From assembly GCF_036898095.1 (NCBI RefSeq), contig NC_090730.1, forward strand, positions 23,440,093 to 23,504,092: a stretch of DNA of 64,000 nucleotides. The letters run 5' to 3'. The notes under the pieces are model-generated. The model saw nothing but the letters and a program-made list of their open reading frames with translations, made no database searches and was not told the origin of the DNA. Shown here piece after piece: positions 1-9,189 of this stretch (position 1 is its first letter; each line of letters begins with the position of its first letter). The stretch is from Palaemon carinicauda (lineage: Eukaryota; Arthropoda; Malacostraca; Decapoda; Palaemonidae). A program made the position numbers and the translations under genes.

Positions 1-725
1 TACATGAATATTGACAATGTATTTCGACAGTATTTCGACATTTTGTCGCCCTTCTCCCATTCCGTATACGGGAAGAGTCACCAATTTAGGAAAATTCTGG
101 ATGTGAATACATGAATATTGACAATGTATTTCGACAGTATTTCGACATTTTGTCGCCCTTCTCCCATTCCGTATACGGAAAGAGACACCGATTTAGGAAA
201 ATTCTCGGTGTGAATACATGAATATTGACTTTGTATTTCGACAGTATTTCGACATTTTGTCGCCTTTCGCCCATTGCGTATACGGAGAGAGACCAATTTA
301 GGAAAATTTGTATTTCGATATTTTGTCGCCCTTCTCCCATTCCGTATACGGAAAGAGACACCGATTTAGGAAAATTCTCGGTATGAATACATGAATATTG
401 ACTTTGTATTTCGACAGTATTTCGACATTTTGTCGCCTTTCGCCCATTGCGTATACGGAGAGTGACACCAATTTAGGAAAATTTGTATTTCGATATTTTG
501 TCGCCCTTCTCCCATTCCGTATACGGAAAGAGACACCAATTTAGGAAAATTCTCGGTATGAATACATGAATATTGACTTTGTATTTCGACAGTATTTCGA
601 CATTTTGTCGCCCTTCTCCCATTGCGTATACGGAAAGAGACCAATTTAGGAAAATTCTCGGTGTGAATACATGAATATTGACTTTGTATTTCGGCAGTAT
701 TTCGACATTTTGTCGCCCTTCGCGA
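1..725 (-). repeat. 107-bp minisatellite, left-arm block
   Basis: About seven tandem copies of a roughly 107-bp unit, in reverse orientation relative to the larger block at 10040-16680. Landmarks are CCGTATACGG or GCGTATACGG, ATTTAGGAAAATTC, and paired GTATTTCGACA words. Full units alternate with a short 68-bp form that lacks the segment between the paired TCGAAATAC words, for example around 300 and 480. Open frames through this block exist only because the unit has few stops. It forms the outer end of the left arm of the inverted duplication and runs off the window start. Confidence 0.93.
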
Positions 726-892
726 TCTGATTTTTTCTCTGGTCTTTAGCAGTGTCTGGGTGGAATCTGATTTGCATATTAAGCGATAAACCCTCCAACG
801 CCAATTGAATGCAAATGGAGCGGGGGGGGGGGGGAAGGGGGGCATTTCATAGCCTAGTTTCCTCGCACCATTTGTGGGGAGGACATTGATCC
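726..892. other. Unique block between minisatellite and pyrimidine tract, left arm
   Basis: A non-repetitive stretch conserved in the right arm at about 9856-10045 in reverse complement. It contains ATTTGCAT at 770-777 and ATGCAAAT at 809-816, two octamer-type motifs facing each other across 31 bp. A G-run follows at about 821-842. No open frame of note. Function is unknown; the octamers are simply motif matches. Confidence 0.6.
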
Positions 893-1660
893 GTCTACTC
901 CTCTCCCTTCTCCTCTCCCTTCTCATCTCTCTTCTTCTCATCTCCCTTCTCCTACTCCCTTCTTCTCCTCCTCTCCCTTCTCCTCTCCATTCTACTTCTC
1001 CTCCCTTCTCATATCCCTTCTCCTCTTCCTCTCCCTTCTCATCTCTTTTCTCCTCCTCCTCTCCCTATCTCCCTTCTCCTCCTCCTTCTCTCCCTTTTAT
1101 TCACCCTTCTCCTCTCCATTCTACTTCTCCTCCCTTCTCCTCCTCTCCATTCTTATCTCCCTTCTTCTCCTCCTCTCCTTTCTTCTACTTCTCCCTTTTC
1201 CCCCTCTCCCTTCTCCCCCTCTCCCTTCTCCTCTTCCTCTAACTTCTCCTCCCGCTTTTCCTCTTCCTCTCCTCTCCCTTCTTCTCCTCTCCCCTGCTCC
1301 TCTCCCTTCTCATCTTATTTCATAAACCCTCCCGTTCTTTTCGATAGTCAAACGTGAGTAGAGTGTTTCTCTCCTTTCCCACCTGCTACTCCTTCTCCTC
1401 TCCCTCCTCCTCTCCCTATCTCCCTTCTCTCCCTTCTCCTCTCCCTTCCTCTCCTCCTCCTCTCCCTTCTCCTCTTTCTCCTCCTCATCCTATTTCTTAA
1501 CCCCTCCCGTTCTTTGCGATAGTCAAACGTGAGTAAATGGTTTCTCTCCCCTCCATTCTCCTCACCCTTCTCCTCCTCTCCCTTCTCCTCCCACTTCTCC
1601 TCCTCCTCTCTCTTCTTCTCCTATTTCTTAAACCCCTACTGTTCTTTCGGATAGTCAAAC
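893..1660. repeat. Polypyrimidine tract (C/T-rich, CTCCTCTCCCTTCT-like)
   Basis: About 770 bp almost entirely of C and T on the plus strand, built from irregular CTCC, CTTCT and CCCTTCT words. It is interrupted by three copies of a roughly 50-bp mixed-sequence island carrying GATAGTCAAACGTGAGTA (about 1320-1375, 1498-1552 and a shorter one at 1628-1670). The right arm carries the matching purine tract. The serine/leucine/proline-rich open frames here are low-complexity artefacts. Such mirror-type purine/pyrimidine tracts can form triplex DNA. Confidence 0.9.
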
Positions 1661-1697
1661 CTCGCGATTAATAATACAGGTTTTAACATGAGTTAAA

Positions 1698-1700
<3 letters not shown>

Positions 1701-1778
<78 letters not shown>
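1701..1778. repeat. (CT)n microsatellite
   Basis: A 78-bp uninterrupted CT run. It corresponds to the GA run at 9049-9124 in the right arm. Confidence 0.98.
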
Positions 1779-1782
<4 letters not shown>

Positions 1783-1853
1783 TCCTTCTTCCTTCTCATC
1801 AAAACAAGCAATTAGCATCTTTGTCTTGAAGAAAAAGTTAAAAGGATCAAAAT

Positions 1854-1855
<2 letters not shown>

Positions 1856-1929
<74 letters not shown>
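1856..1929. repeat. (CT)n microsatellite
   Basis: A CT run of about 74 bp matching the GA run at 8917-8984 in the right arm; the sequence between this and the previous run is also shared by both arms. Confidence 0.98.
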
Positions 1930-1932
<3 letters not shown>

Positions 1933-2006
1933 AATGCTGTTGTGATTCTCTTTTTTGATCTCATCTAATTGTAATTGGACCTATAGATAAAAAAATGCTC
2001 GGGAAT

Positions 2007-2008
<2 letters not shown>

Positions 2009-2079
<71 letters not shown>
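2009..2079. repeat. (CT)n plus (CA)n microsatellite in a left-arm-only insert
   Basis: A CT run followed by a short CA run at 2067-2079. With the AT-rich sequence from 1930, it makes up about 155 bp that has no counterpart between the matching repeats of the right arm. Confidence 0.95.
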
Positions 2080-2163
2080 ACTAATTTAATTCGTAGACAT
2101 GCATGAATCTATGTAAATGTATACAAATAACCAACTCATTCGAAACCGCACCATATATATTTC

Positions 2164-2272
<109 letters not shown>

Positions 2273-2354
2273 AATGAAATAAGTATAGCCTAGAAAATTA
2301 TGTGACAAAATAAGAAATTTGCAGACGTAGATTGAAGGTAAATAAAAAAGTTTC

Positions 2355-2355
<1 letters not shown>

Positions 2356-2438
<83 letters not shown>
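2356..2438. repeat. (GA)n microsatellite
   Basis: A GA run with small interruptions near 2394-2410, matching the CT run at 8619-8684. The 85 bp between this run and 2271 (words TAGCCTAGAAAATT and GCAGACGTAGATTGA) is the same family as the three copies at 4711-5045. Confidence 0.98.
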
Positions 2439-2440
<2 letters not shown>

Positions 2441-2700
2441 CCTTTTATTGCAGATGAGGGCCAAGCAAAACTTGGATAAGATGATTATGGACATGAGCCT
2501 TGTAGCGGGAGTTCAATCGAGAACTTTTTAATTTATGTACGAAGGCTCCTTTTGAAGGCGTGCGATAATAGTAGTTCGCTTAAGTACCTTGCCCGGGAAT
2601 ATTAATATCATGAATATTAAGATTGGCGATTTAAACGCTATTATTCGCTCTGATAAACACTGTTGGTGTTCTACCAACACTTATTCGTCCAGTTTGCAGA

Positions 2701-2703
<3 letters not shown>

Positions 2704-2772
<69 letters not shown>
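2704..2772. repeat. (CT)n microsatellite at the 5' edge of the RT fragment
   Basis: The CT run directly precedes the reverse-transcriptase-like sequence. The same junction is present in the right arm at 8297-8356, so the join between microsatellite and element existed before the arms diverged. Confidence 0.97.
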
Positions 2773-2774
<2 letters not shown>

Positions 2775-3120
2775 ATTATGGAATTCCTCATAAATATGTA
2801 AATTTGATTAAGTCTGTTCATGAGCATAGCAAGTGCAAAGTTAATGTTAATGGAGTCTCATCAAGTGAATTTCCAGTGAACAGCGGAGTACACCAGGGGA
2901 ATGTGTTGTCACCTATGATGTTTATCCTCTTCATGGATTTGAGACAAAGCCCCAGGAGGATTTTGGGAGTTGAATGGCAGGGCAAGATTAGACTAAAACT
3001 ATAAAAGAGATTACTCGAGTGCCATATTTTGATGAGATCATGATGAGGGGTAGATGGAGATGGTTTGGGCATGCTCTTCACACTCCCCAAGAAAGTTTAG
3101 TTCACCAAAGTTTCAACTAG
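2773..3120 (+). pseudogene. Non-LTR retrotransposon reverse transcriptase fragment, left arm (deleted, frameshifted)
   Basis: Translation gives YVNLIKSVHEHSKCKVNVNG, then GVHQGNVLSPMMFILFMD, the conserved block before the catalytic site of non-LTR reverse transcriptases. It then jumps to RRILGVEWQGKI, which in the right-arm copy lies about 505 bp further on, so the YxDD catalytic segment is deleted. A stop follows near 3001. The C-terminal motif RWRWFGHALHTPQESLV (3052-3120) is in a different frame and ends at a TAG at 3118-3120. The copy cannot encode an active enzyme. Clade is probably RTE-like, judged from the WFGH-type C-terminus; this is an inference. Confidence 0.85.
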
Positions 3121-3182
3121 GCAATGTGATGTGAAAGTATAACTCCCCATAACTTGACTGTTTTAGTATTCCGTCGTATTGC

Positions 3183-3412
3183 GTTAGTTCCTTTGGTCGC
3201 TTTATCCTCACCCCTAATGAAGCCTATAGGTCTATCTGCTGAGTCATCAGCAGCCATTGCCTGGCTCTCACTGGTCCAAGCTTGGGTGGAGAGGGGGCCA
3301 TGGGCTCTGATCATACATATATATGGTCAGTCTCTAGGGTATTGTCCTGCTTGATAGGGCGATGTCACTATCTCTTGACTCTGCAATTCATGAGTGGCCT
3401 TTAAACCTTTAT
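3183..3412 (+). mobile_element. tRNA-derived SINE body, head missing (left arm)
   Basis: Words GTTAGTTCCTTTGGTCGC, GCTGAGTCATCAGCAGCC, TATGGTCAGTCTCTAGGG and ATGAGTGGCCTTTAAACC occur in the same order as in the more complete SINE copy at 18255-18525. The promoter-bearing tRNA-like head is absent. The right arm has the same truncated copy in reverse at 6852-7083, so this insertion predates the arm duplication. Confidence 0.75.
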
Positions 3413-3547
3413 ACAAATATGAATGCTCCAAAGCTATCTCTCGCTCTCTCCTTCACTGATAATAGAAAAACCTGTTTAAGCTTGCCATCGCATGTTTCTC
3501 ATTGGTTGAATTTTTATGCCACTGTTGCCCTCAACTGTTTATATATA
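3413..3547. other. Unassigned sequence between SINE and fold-back element
   Basis: AT-rich mixed sequence shared with the right arm (6714-6851 reversed). No open frame, known motif or repeat recognised. Confidence 0.5.
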
Positions 3548-3811
3548 GGCCGGGAGCACACTAGCAACTCTGTGGCACCACAAAGCCACAGCATCGTGTG
3601 GCGGGGATGTGGTCTCCCATAGGTTTCCATTGTTTTCAAAGCCACGCCACGCCTGTGGCGGAGATGAGCGACAGAGAGCCACAGTCGCTTGCCACAGTCG
3701 CTAGTTTGCGCGGCAAAACTTGAAAACAATGGAAACCTATGGGAGACCAGATCCCCGCCACAGGATGCTGTGGCTTTGTGGCGCCACAGAGTCGCTAGTG
3801 TGCTCCCGGCC
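3548..3811. mobile_element. Fold-back (MITE-like) element, left arm
   Basis: The ends are inverted repeats starting GGCCGGGAGCACACTAGC and ending GCTAGTGTGCTCCCGGCC. Further matching arms lie inside: GGTCTCCCATAGGTTTCCAT near 3611 pairs with its complement near 3728, and GTGGCGCCAC occurs near the right end. The whole 264 bp can fold into a long hairpin with a GC-rich centre containing CACAGTCGCT words. I could not see a clean target-site duplication. It looks like a non-autonomous DNA transposon. Its counterpart is at 6473-6713 and is 23 bp shorter because one central word is not duplicated. Confidence 0.8.
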
Positions 3812-3953
3812 ATAAGGTCGTTATCTGTTGAATAAACTTCATTTTTATTCACCTCGCCCCTCTGTTAGTACCTAACCGCTCACTTTGCCACACAACGTCA
3901 TATTTTCAGCTTTGATATTAGTTATAACTAGAGGGACACTTAGTAGAGCACAG

Positions 3954-4210
3954 ACCTCCGCCGCGGCAGCTCATTTCTCGACCTTTTCCTCGACCTTCAC
4001 CTTGATCTTTGTCTTTAACATATATTAATTGACGTGAACCAAATTGAAGTCTCTGTGACAACGATGTCCAAACTAATGGCTGATTATGTGAATTGGACAT
4101 TTTTCTTGACTGTGACCTTGACCTTGACCTTACAAAATTTAATCTTTTCCAGCTTTTTACATAAGAGTTAATCCCTTCACGTTTCATTACTTTAAGATTA
4201 AAATTGTTTC
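3954..4210 (-). mobile_element. ACCTCCGCC-ended element, left arm, cut by gap
   Basis: Reverse-complement copy of the 329-bp element at 5992-6320. It begins at the inverted end ACCTCCGCC (3954-3962) and is interrupted by the assembly gap before the other end. Shared words include CAGAGACTTCAATTTGGTT-type sequence, AAGGTCAAGGTCA clusters and GTAATGAAACGTGAAGGG. Confidence 0.8.
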
Positions 4211-4710
4211 NNNNNNNNNNNNNNNNNNNNNNNNNNNNNNNNNNNNNNNNNNNNNNNNNNNNNNNNNNNNNNNNNNNNNNNNNNNNNNNNNNNNNNNNNN
4301 NNNNNNNNNNNNNNNNNNNNNNNNNNNNNNNNNNNNNNNNNNNNNNNNNNNNNNNNNNNNNNNNNNNNNNNNNNNNNNNNNNNNNNNNNNNNNNNNNNNN
4401 NNNNNNNNNNNNNNNNNNNNNNNNNNNNNNNNNNNNNNNNNNNNNNNNNNNNNNNNNNNNNNNNNNNNNNNNNNNNNNNNNNNNNNNNNNNNNNNNNNNN
4501 NNNNNNNNNNNNNNNNNNNNNNNNNNNNNNNNNNNNNNNNNNNNNNNNNNNNNNNNNNNNNNNNNNNNNNNNNNNNNNNNNNNNNNNNNNNNNNNNNNNN
4601 NNNNNNNNNNNNNNNNNNNNNNNNNNNNNNNNNNNNNNNNNNNNNNNNNNNNNNNNNNNNNNNNNNNNNNNNNNNNNNNNNNNNNNNNNNNNNNNNNNNN
4701 NNNNNNNNNN
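4211..4710. other. Assembly gap, 500 N
   Basis: Exactly 500 unknown bases, a conventional placeholder for a gap of unknown size. It lies between the two arms of the inverted duplication, so arm spacing and the centre of symmetry cannot be measured. Confidence 0.99.
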
Positions 4711-4768
4711 CGTCTGCGAATTCCTAATTTTTTTACATAATCTTCTAGGCTATATTGCTTATTTCATT

Positions 4769-4813
<45 letters not shown>

Positions 4814-4888
4814 AGTTTTTTATTTTCCCTCAATCCACGTCTGCGAATTCCTAATTTTTTACATCTTCTAGGCTATATTGCTCATTTC

Positions 4889-4948
<60 letters not shown>

Positions 4949-5045
4949 TCTCAGAAACTTCTTTATTTCCCTTGACTTCTCCTAAAGGTATTTCTAATTT
5001 TTCACATAATTTTTTAAGTTATACTGCTTGGTTCATTGGTTACAT
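4711..5045. repeat. Three tandem (CT)n-plus-spacer units
   Basis: A spacer with CGTCTGCGAATTCCTAATTT and TTCTAGGCTATATTGCT is present in three copies (4711-4770 partial, about 4815-4891, about 4953-5045). CT runs at 4771-4810 and 4892-4952 separate them. The same spacer occurs once in each arm (about 2272-2355 reversed and 8685-8772). This looks like a compound VNTR made of spacer plus microsatellite. Confidence 0.85.
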
Positions 5046-5051
5046 TTAAGA

Positions 5052-5093
5052 TTATATATATATATATATATATATATGTACATATATATATAT

Positions 5094-5139
<46 letters not shown>
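5052..5139. repeat. (AT)n microsatellite
   Basis: Nearly pure AT/TATA repeat with short GTACA and CACA interruptions. Confidence 0.97.
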
Positions 5140-5145
<6 letters not shown>

Positions 5146-5714
5146 ATTTTATTATAAAATAATTTAGATTGAGCGAACGATATATTACAATGATTTTATT
5201 CATTTTGTAACATGAATTTACTTTCCTCCAGCTAAAAATCTACCATTATATTATTTGCTATTCAAGGGAAAACGTCTCAAGTTCTCATGTAAATAAAAAC
5301 GCCACTATCACAAGTTTTCTTTGAATTACATACAATCTTCATATCAATTTTACTCATTCGCAGTTTTTAGGTGAACAGCACTTGAGATATTGGTAAAACT
5401 TTGAGAAGCCTAATGTAATATACTAAGGCATTTTTTAATACAAAGCCGCTATTGATTCGATATCGAGTACTGTACAGTGAGATCATACAGTAAGCATTAG
5501 TTAGTTACTTGCTCTTTCATAATTAGAAATTAAATATATAACTGTCCTAATAGATGAGTTAAAAGAATCAGTATACGAAGGAGTCAATAGAAGATAAGGC
5601 TTAACAACAGGTAAATTATGTTTAACTAATCTCCTTAATTTACACTAAACAGCCAAAGCTACCCTTAAAAATATTTGACGATATTCGACGGACATAAATT
5701 TCAAAGGCTCCTCA

Positions 5715-5716
<2 letters not shown>
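5140..5716. other. AT-rich unassigned sequence in the spacer between arms
   Basis: About 575 bp with no sizeable open frame, no recognised repeat and no internal repetition that I can see. It is the longest apparently single-copy stretch in the left half of the window. Confidence 0.6.

Positions 5717-5750
<34 letters not shown>
5717..5750. repeat. (AT)n microsatellite
   Basis: Short TA run next to the 3' end of the adjacent reverse-oriented SINE. Confidence 0.95.
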
Positions 5751-5751
<1 letters not shown>

Positions 5752-5756
5752 AAATG

Positions 5757-5945
5757 ATTAAAGGCCCAAGTCCATTCTCCATCAAACTAGGACCAATGAG
5801 GGCCAGATAATGGCTGCTGGTGACCCAGCAGGTAGACCTTTAGGTTCTCCAAAAAACCCCATCCTTAGCTCACAAGGCTTGAGAAAGTCTCGAACTCCAG
5901 TCAAGCGCATTGCCTGACTAGGGACGTTTCAAGGAAGCTAACGGG
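5757..5945 (-). mobile_element. tRNA-derived SINE copy, reverse orientation
   Basis: The reverse complement carries GGAGTTCGAGACTTTCTC, resembling a tRNA B box, then TGTGAGCTAAGGATGGGG, CCTGCTGGGTCACCAGC and CTTGGGCCTTTAATC. The order of parts matches the SINE at 18255-18525, but this copy is shortened near its 3' end. It is decayed and cannot be autonomous. Confidence 0.75.
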
Positions 5946-5991
5946 AGAATGAATAGCTCCCTGTGGTTTCCTTTTTACAACAATGGTAATT

Positions 5992-6320
5992 ACCTCCGCC
6001 AACAAAGTTGGAAGGAGGTTATTTTTACACCCTGTTTGTGGGTTTGATTGTTTGTGAACAGCTTCCTGGTCACAATTTTAATCGTAGAGTAATGAAACTT
6101 GTAGGGATTAACCGTTATTTAAAAATCTGGAAATTATTAAATTTTGTAAGGTCAAGATCAAAGGTCAAGCAAAATATCCAATTTAGGTAATCAGCCATAA
6201 GTTTGGTCATCGTTGTCACAGAGACTTCAATTTGTTTCACGTCAATTAATATATGTTTAAGACAAAGATCAAGGTGAAGGTCGAGGAAAATGTCGAGAAA
6301 TGAGCTGCCGCGGCGGAGGT
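5992..6320 (+). mobile_element. 329-bp interspersed element with 9-bp inverted ends
   Basis: It begins ACCTCCGCC (5992-6000) and ends GGCGGAGGT (6312-6320), exact reverse complements. The body has CTGGTCACAATTTTAATC, GTAATGAAACTTGTAGGG, repeated AAGGTCAA words and GTTGTCACAGAGACTTCAA. There is no transposase frame; the small open frame at 6008-6190 looks incidental. I recall closely similar interspersed repeats from marine invertebrate sequences. A non-autonomous DNA transposon is the likely nature; the left-arm copy is at 3954-4210. Confidence 0.75.
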
Positions 6321-6472
6321 CTGTGCTCTACTAAGTTTCCCTCTAGTTATAACTAATATCAAAGCTGAAAATATGACGTTGTGTGGCAAAGTGAGCGGTT
6401 AGGTACTAACAGAGGGGCGAGGTGAATAAAAATGAAGTTTATTCAACAGATAACGAACTTATGGCCGGGAGC

Positions 6473-6713
6473 ACACTAGCGACTCTGTGGCGCCACAAAG
6501 CCACAGCATCGTGTGACGGGGATGTGGTCTCCCATAGGTTTCCATTGTTTTCAAGTTTTGCCGCGCAAACTAGCGACTGTGGCTCTCTGTCGCTCATCCC
6601 CGCCACAGGCCTGGCGTGGCTTTGAAAACAATGGAAACCTATGGGAGACCACATCCCCGCCACATGATGCTGTGGTTTTGTGGCGCCACAGAGTCGCTAG
6701 TGTGCTCCCAGCC
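6473..6713. mobile_element. Fold-back (MITE-like) element, right arm
   Basis: Inverted ends GGCCGGGAGCACACTAGC and GCTAGTGTGCTCCCAGCC enclose paired internal words around TCTCCCATAGGTTTCCATTG. It is the reverse-complement partner of 3548-3811 and differs by point changes and by one fewer central CACAGTCGCT word. Confidence 0.8.
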
Positions 6714-6851
6714 TATATATAAACAGTTGAGGGCAACAGTGGCACAAAAATTCAACCAATCTGAAACATGCGATGGCAAGCTTAAACGGGTTTTTCTATT
6801 ATCAGTGAGGGAGAGAGCGAGAGATAGCTTTGGAGCATTCATATTTGTATA

Positions 6852-7083
6852 AAGGTTTAAAGGCCACTCATGAATTGCAGAGTCAAGAGATAGTGACATT
6901 GCCCTATCAAGCAGGACAATACCATAGAGACTGACCATAAATACGTATGATCTGCGCCCATGCCCCCCCCCCCTCTCCACCCAATCTTGGACCAGGGAGG
7001 GCCAGGTAATGGCTGCTGATGACTCAGCAGATAGACCTATAGGCTTCTTTAGGGGTGAGGATAAAGCGACCAAAGGAACTAAC
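6852..7083 (-). mobile_element. tRNA-derived SINE body, head missing (right arm)
   Basis: Reverse-orientation partner of the copy at 3183-3412. GGTTTAAAGGCCACTCATGA marks its 3' side and GGCTGCTGATGACTCAGC its middle. A C-run at about 6963-6971 is a local difference from the left arm. Confidence 0.75.
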
Positions 7084-7223
7084 GAAATACGGCGGAATAC
7101 TAAAACAATCAAGTCATGGGGAGTTATACTCTAATACAGCATTGCTGTGGACGACTTTTCACGGAATTTTAAAGGTCCTATTGCAATGGGATGAGATTAA
7201 ACAATGATCAAATAGCGTTTATT
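7084..7223. other. Unassigned junction sequence
   Basis: Shared with the left arm as far as about 7135, then found only in the right arm. No motif or open frame recognised. Confidence 0.45.
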
Positions 7224-7246
7224 TATATACATATTATATATATATG

Positions 7247-7295
<49 letters not shown>

Positions 7296-7319
7296 CATCA
7301 TCATCATCTACTCCTACGT
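7224..7319. repeat. (AT)n and (ATC)n at the LINE 3' end
   Basis: TA repeats at 7224-7292 are followed by four to five ATC units at 7293-7307, directly beyond the stop codon of the reverse-transcriptase frame at 7320-7322. On the element strand this is a (GAT)n-type 3' tail, as expected for RTE-like non-LTR elements, extended by an AT run. Confidence 0.85.
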
Positions 7320-8291
7320 CTATTGACGCAAAGGGCTCTCGGTTAGATTTCGCCAGTCATCTCTATCTTGAGCTTTTAATTTAATACTTCTCCATTCATC
7401 ATCTCCTACATCGCGCTTCATAGTCCTCATCCATGTAAGATTGGTTCTTCAAGCTCTTCTAGTGCCTTGTGGAGCCCAGTTAAACGTTTGGTGAACTAAT
7501 CTCTCTTGGGGAGTGCAAAGAGCATGCCCAAACCATCTCCATCTACCCCTCATCATGATGTCATCAACATTTCTAATCTTGTCCTGCCATTTAACTCCCA
7601 ATATCCTTCTGAGGGCTTTGTTTTCCAATCTACTAAATCTATTGGAGTTTGTTTCATTGTTATACCATGACCCATGTCCATAGAGTAACACCAATCTCAC
7701 TAAACTGATATATAGTCCGATTTTAATATGTAATTTCAGGCGATTTGAGACATTCCAAATTTTACTTAACCTAGCCATTGTCTGATTTGCTTTTTTCAAT
7801 CTTTCACTAAACTCTAATTCTAAAGACCCTGTATTGGAGATCAAAGTTCCTGAATACTTGAATGATTCTCCCTCATTAATTCTTTCTCCTTCCAATGATA
7901 TTTAATCTTCCATTGTATACTCCCTTCTCACCATCTCTGTCTTTCTTCTATTTATTTTGAGCCCAACCTCGTGTGATATTTCATGCATTCTGGTAAGCAA
8001 ACATTGCAAATCCTGTGGTGTTCTGCTAACAAGGACAGCATCATCAGTATACTCTAGGTCCGCTAAATTCATATCACCAATCTAGTCCAATCCTTCTCCA
8101 CTATCTCTGACAGTTCTACGCATTACAAAATCCATGAGGAGGATAAACAACATAGGTGACAACACATTCCCTTGGTGTACTCCGCTGTTCACTGGAAATC
8201 CACTTGATGAGGCTCCATTAACATTAACTTTGCACTTGCTATGCTCATGAACAGACTTAATCAAATTTACATATTTATAAGGAATTCCATA

Positions 8292-8296
<5 letters not shown>
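7320..8296 (-). pseudogene. Non-LTR retrotransposon reverse transcriptase, C-terminal half (three in-frame stops)
   Basis: One frame runs through the whole fragment. In order it reads YYGIPYKYVNLIKSV, GVHQGNVLSPMLFILLMDF, LEYTDDAVLVS (YTDD at 8040-8051, the catalytic YxDD motif), VGLKINRRKTEM, the thumb-like ERLKKANQTMARLSKIWNV, LRRILGVKWQDKI, RGRWRWFGHAL and finally DDEWRSIKLKAQDRDDWRNL before a TAG at 7320-7322. In-frame stops are TAG at 8082-8084, TAA at 7902-7904 and TGA at 7449-7451. There are no frameshifts over this length. The 5' side ends abruptly at a GA microsatellite, so the fingers domain and endonuclease are missing. It is a dead 5'-truncated LINE, probably RTE-like. Confidence 0.92.

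Positions 8297-8356
<60 letters not shown>
8297..8356. repeat. (GA)n microsatellite
   Basis: Abuts the truncated 5' side of the reverse-transcriptase fragment. Partner of 2704-2772. Confidence 0.97.
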
Positions 8357-8358
<2 letters not shown>

Positions 8359-8614
8359 CTGCAAACTGGACGAATAAGTGTTGGTATAACGCCAACGGTG
8401 TATATTAGAGCGAATAATAACGTTTAAATCACCCATCTTAATATTCATGATATTAATATTCCCGGGGAAGGTACTTAAGCGAACTACTATTATCGCACGC
8501 CTTCAAAAGGAGCCTTCGTACATAAATTAAAAAGTTCTCGATTGAACTCCCGCTACAAGGCTCATGTCCATAATCATCTTATCCAAGTTTTGCTTGGCCC
8601 TCATCTGCAATAAA

Positions 8615-8618
<4 letters not shown>
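8357..8618. other. Unassigned arm sequence
   Basis: Shared by both arms (2439-2703 reversed). It includes AATATTAATATCATGAATAT and a region near GACATGAGCC-type words. No open frame or known element recognised. Confidence 0.5.

Positions 8619-8684
<66 letters not shown>
8619..8684. repeat. (CT)n microsatellite
   Basis: Partner of the GA run at 2356-2438. Confidence 0.97.
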
Positions 8685-8688
<4 letters not shown>

Positions 8689-8771
8689 AGAAACTTCTTT
8701 ATTTTCCTTCAATCTACGTCTGCAAATTTCTTATTTTGTCACATAATTTTCTAGGCTATACTTATTTCATT

Positions 8772-8772
<1 letters not shown>

Positions 8773-8840
<68 letters not shown>
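8773..8840. repeat. (CT)n microsatellite
   Basis: Partner of the GA run at 2166-2271. Confidence 0.97.
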
Positions 8841-8842
<2 letters not shown>

Positions 8843-8913
8843 GAAATATACATGGAGCGGTTCGAATGAGTTGGTTTTTCGTATACATTTACATAGATTC
8901 ATCCATGTCTACG

Positions 8914-8916
<3 letters not shown>

Positions 8917-8984
<68 letters not shown>
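8917..8984. repeat. (GA)n microsatellite
   Basis: Partner of the CT run at 1856-1929, with one GACAGA interruption. Confidence 0.97.
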
Positions 8985-9045
8985 ATTTTGATTCTTTTAA
9001 CTTTTTCTTCAAGACAATGATGCTAATTGCTTATTTTGATGAGGA

Positions 9046-9048
<3 letters not shown>

Positions 9049-9124
<76 letters not shown>
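9049..9124. repeat. (GA)n microsatellite
   Basis: Partner of the CT run at 1701-1778. Confidence 0.97.
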
Positions 9125-9127
<3 letters not shown>

Positions 9128-9189
9128 AGTATATTCAACTCATGTTAAAACCTGTATTATTAATCGAAAGCTTTGACTATCCGAAAGAA

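Noticed and set aside
874..1242. Leucine/serine/proline-rich open frame, possibly a membrane protein
   Set aside because: Translation of the polypyrimidine tract; its complement at 9284-9953 gives the same artefact.
3514..3852. 112-codon reverse open frame and the similar ones at 6422-6852
   Set aside because: They fall in the fold-back element, occur on both strands because it is palindromic, and show no family resemblance.
4204..4740. 178-codon open frame
   Set aside because: It spans the N gap and has almost no real sequence.
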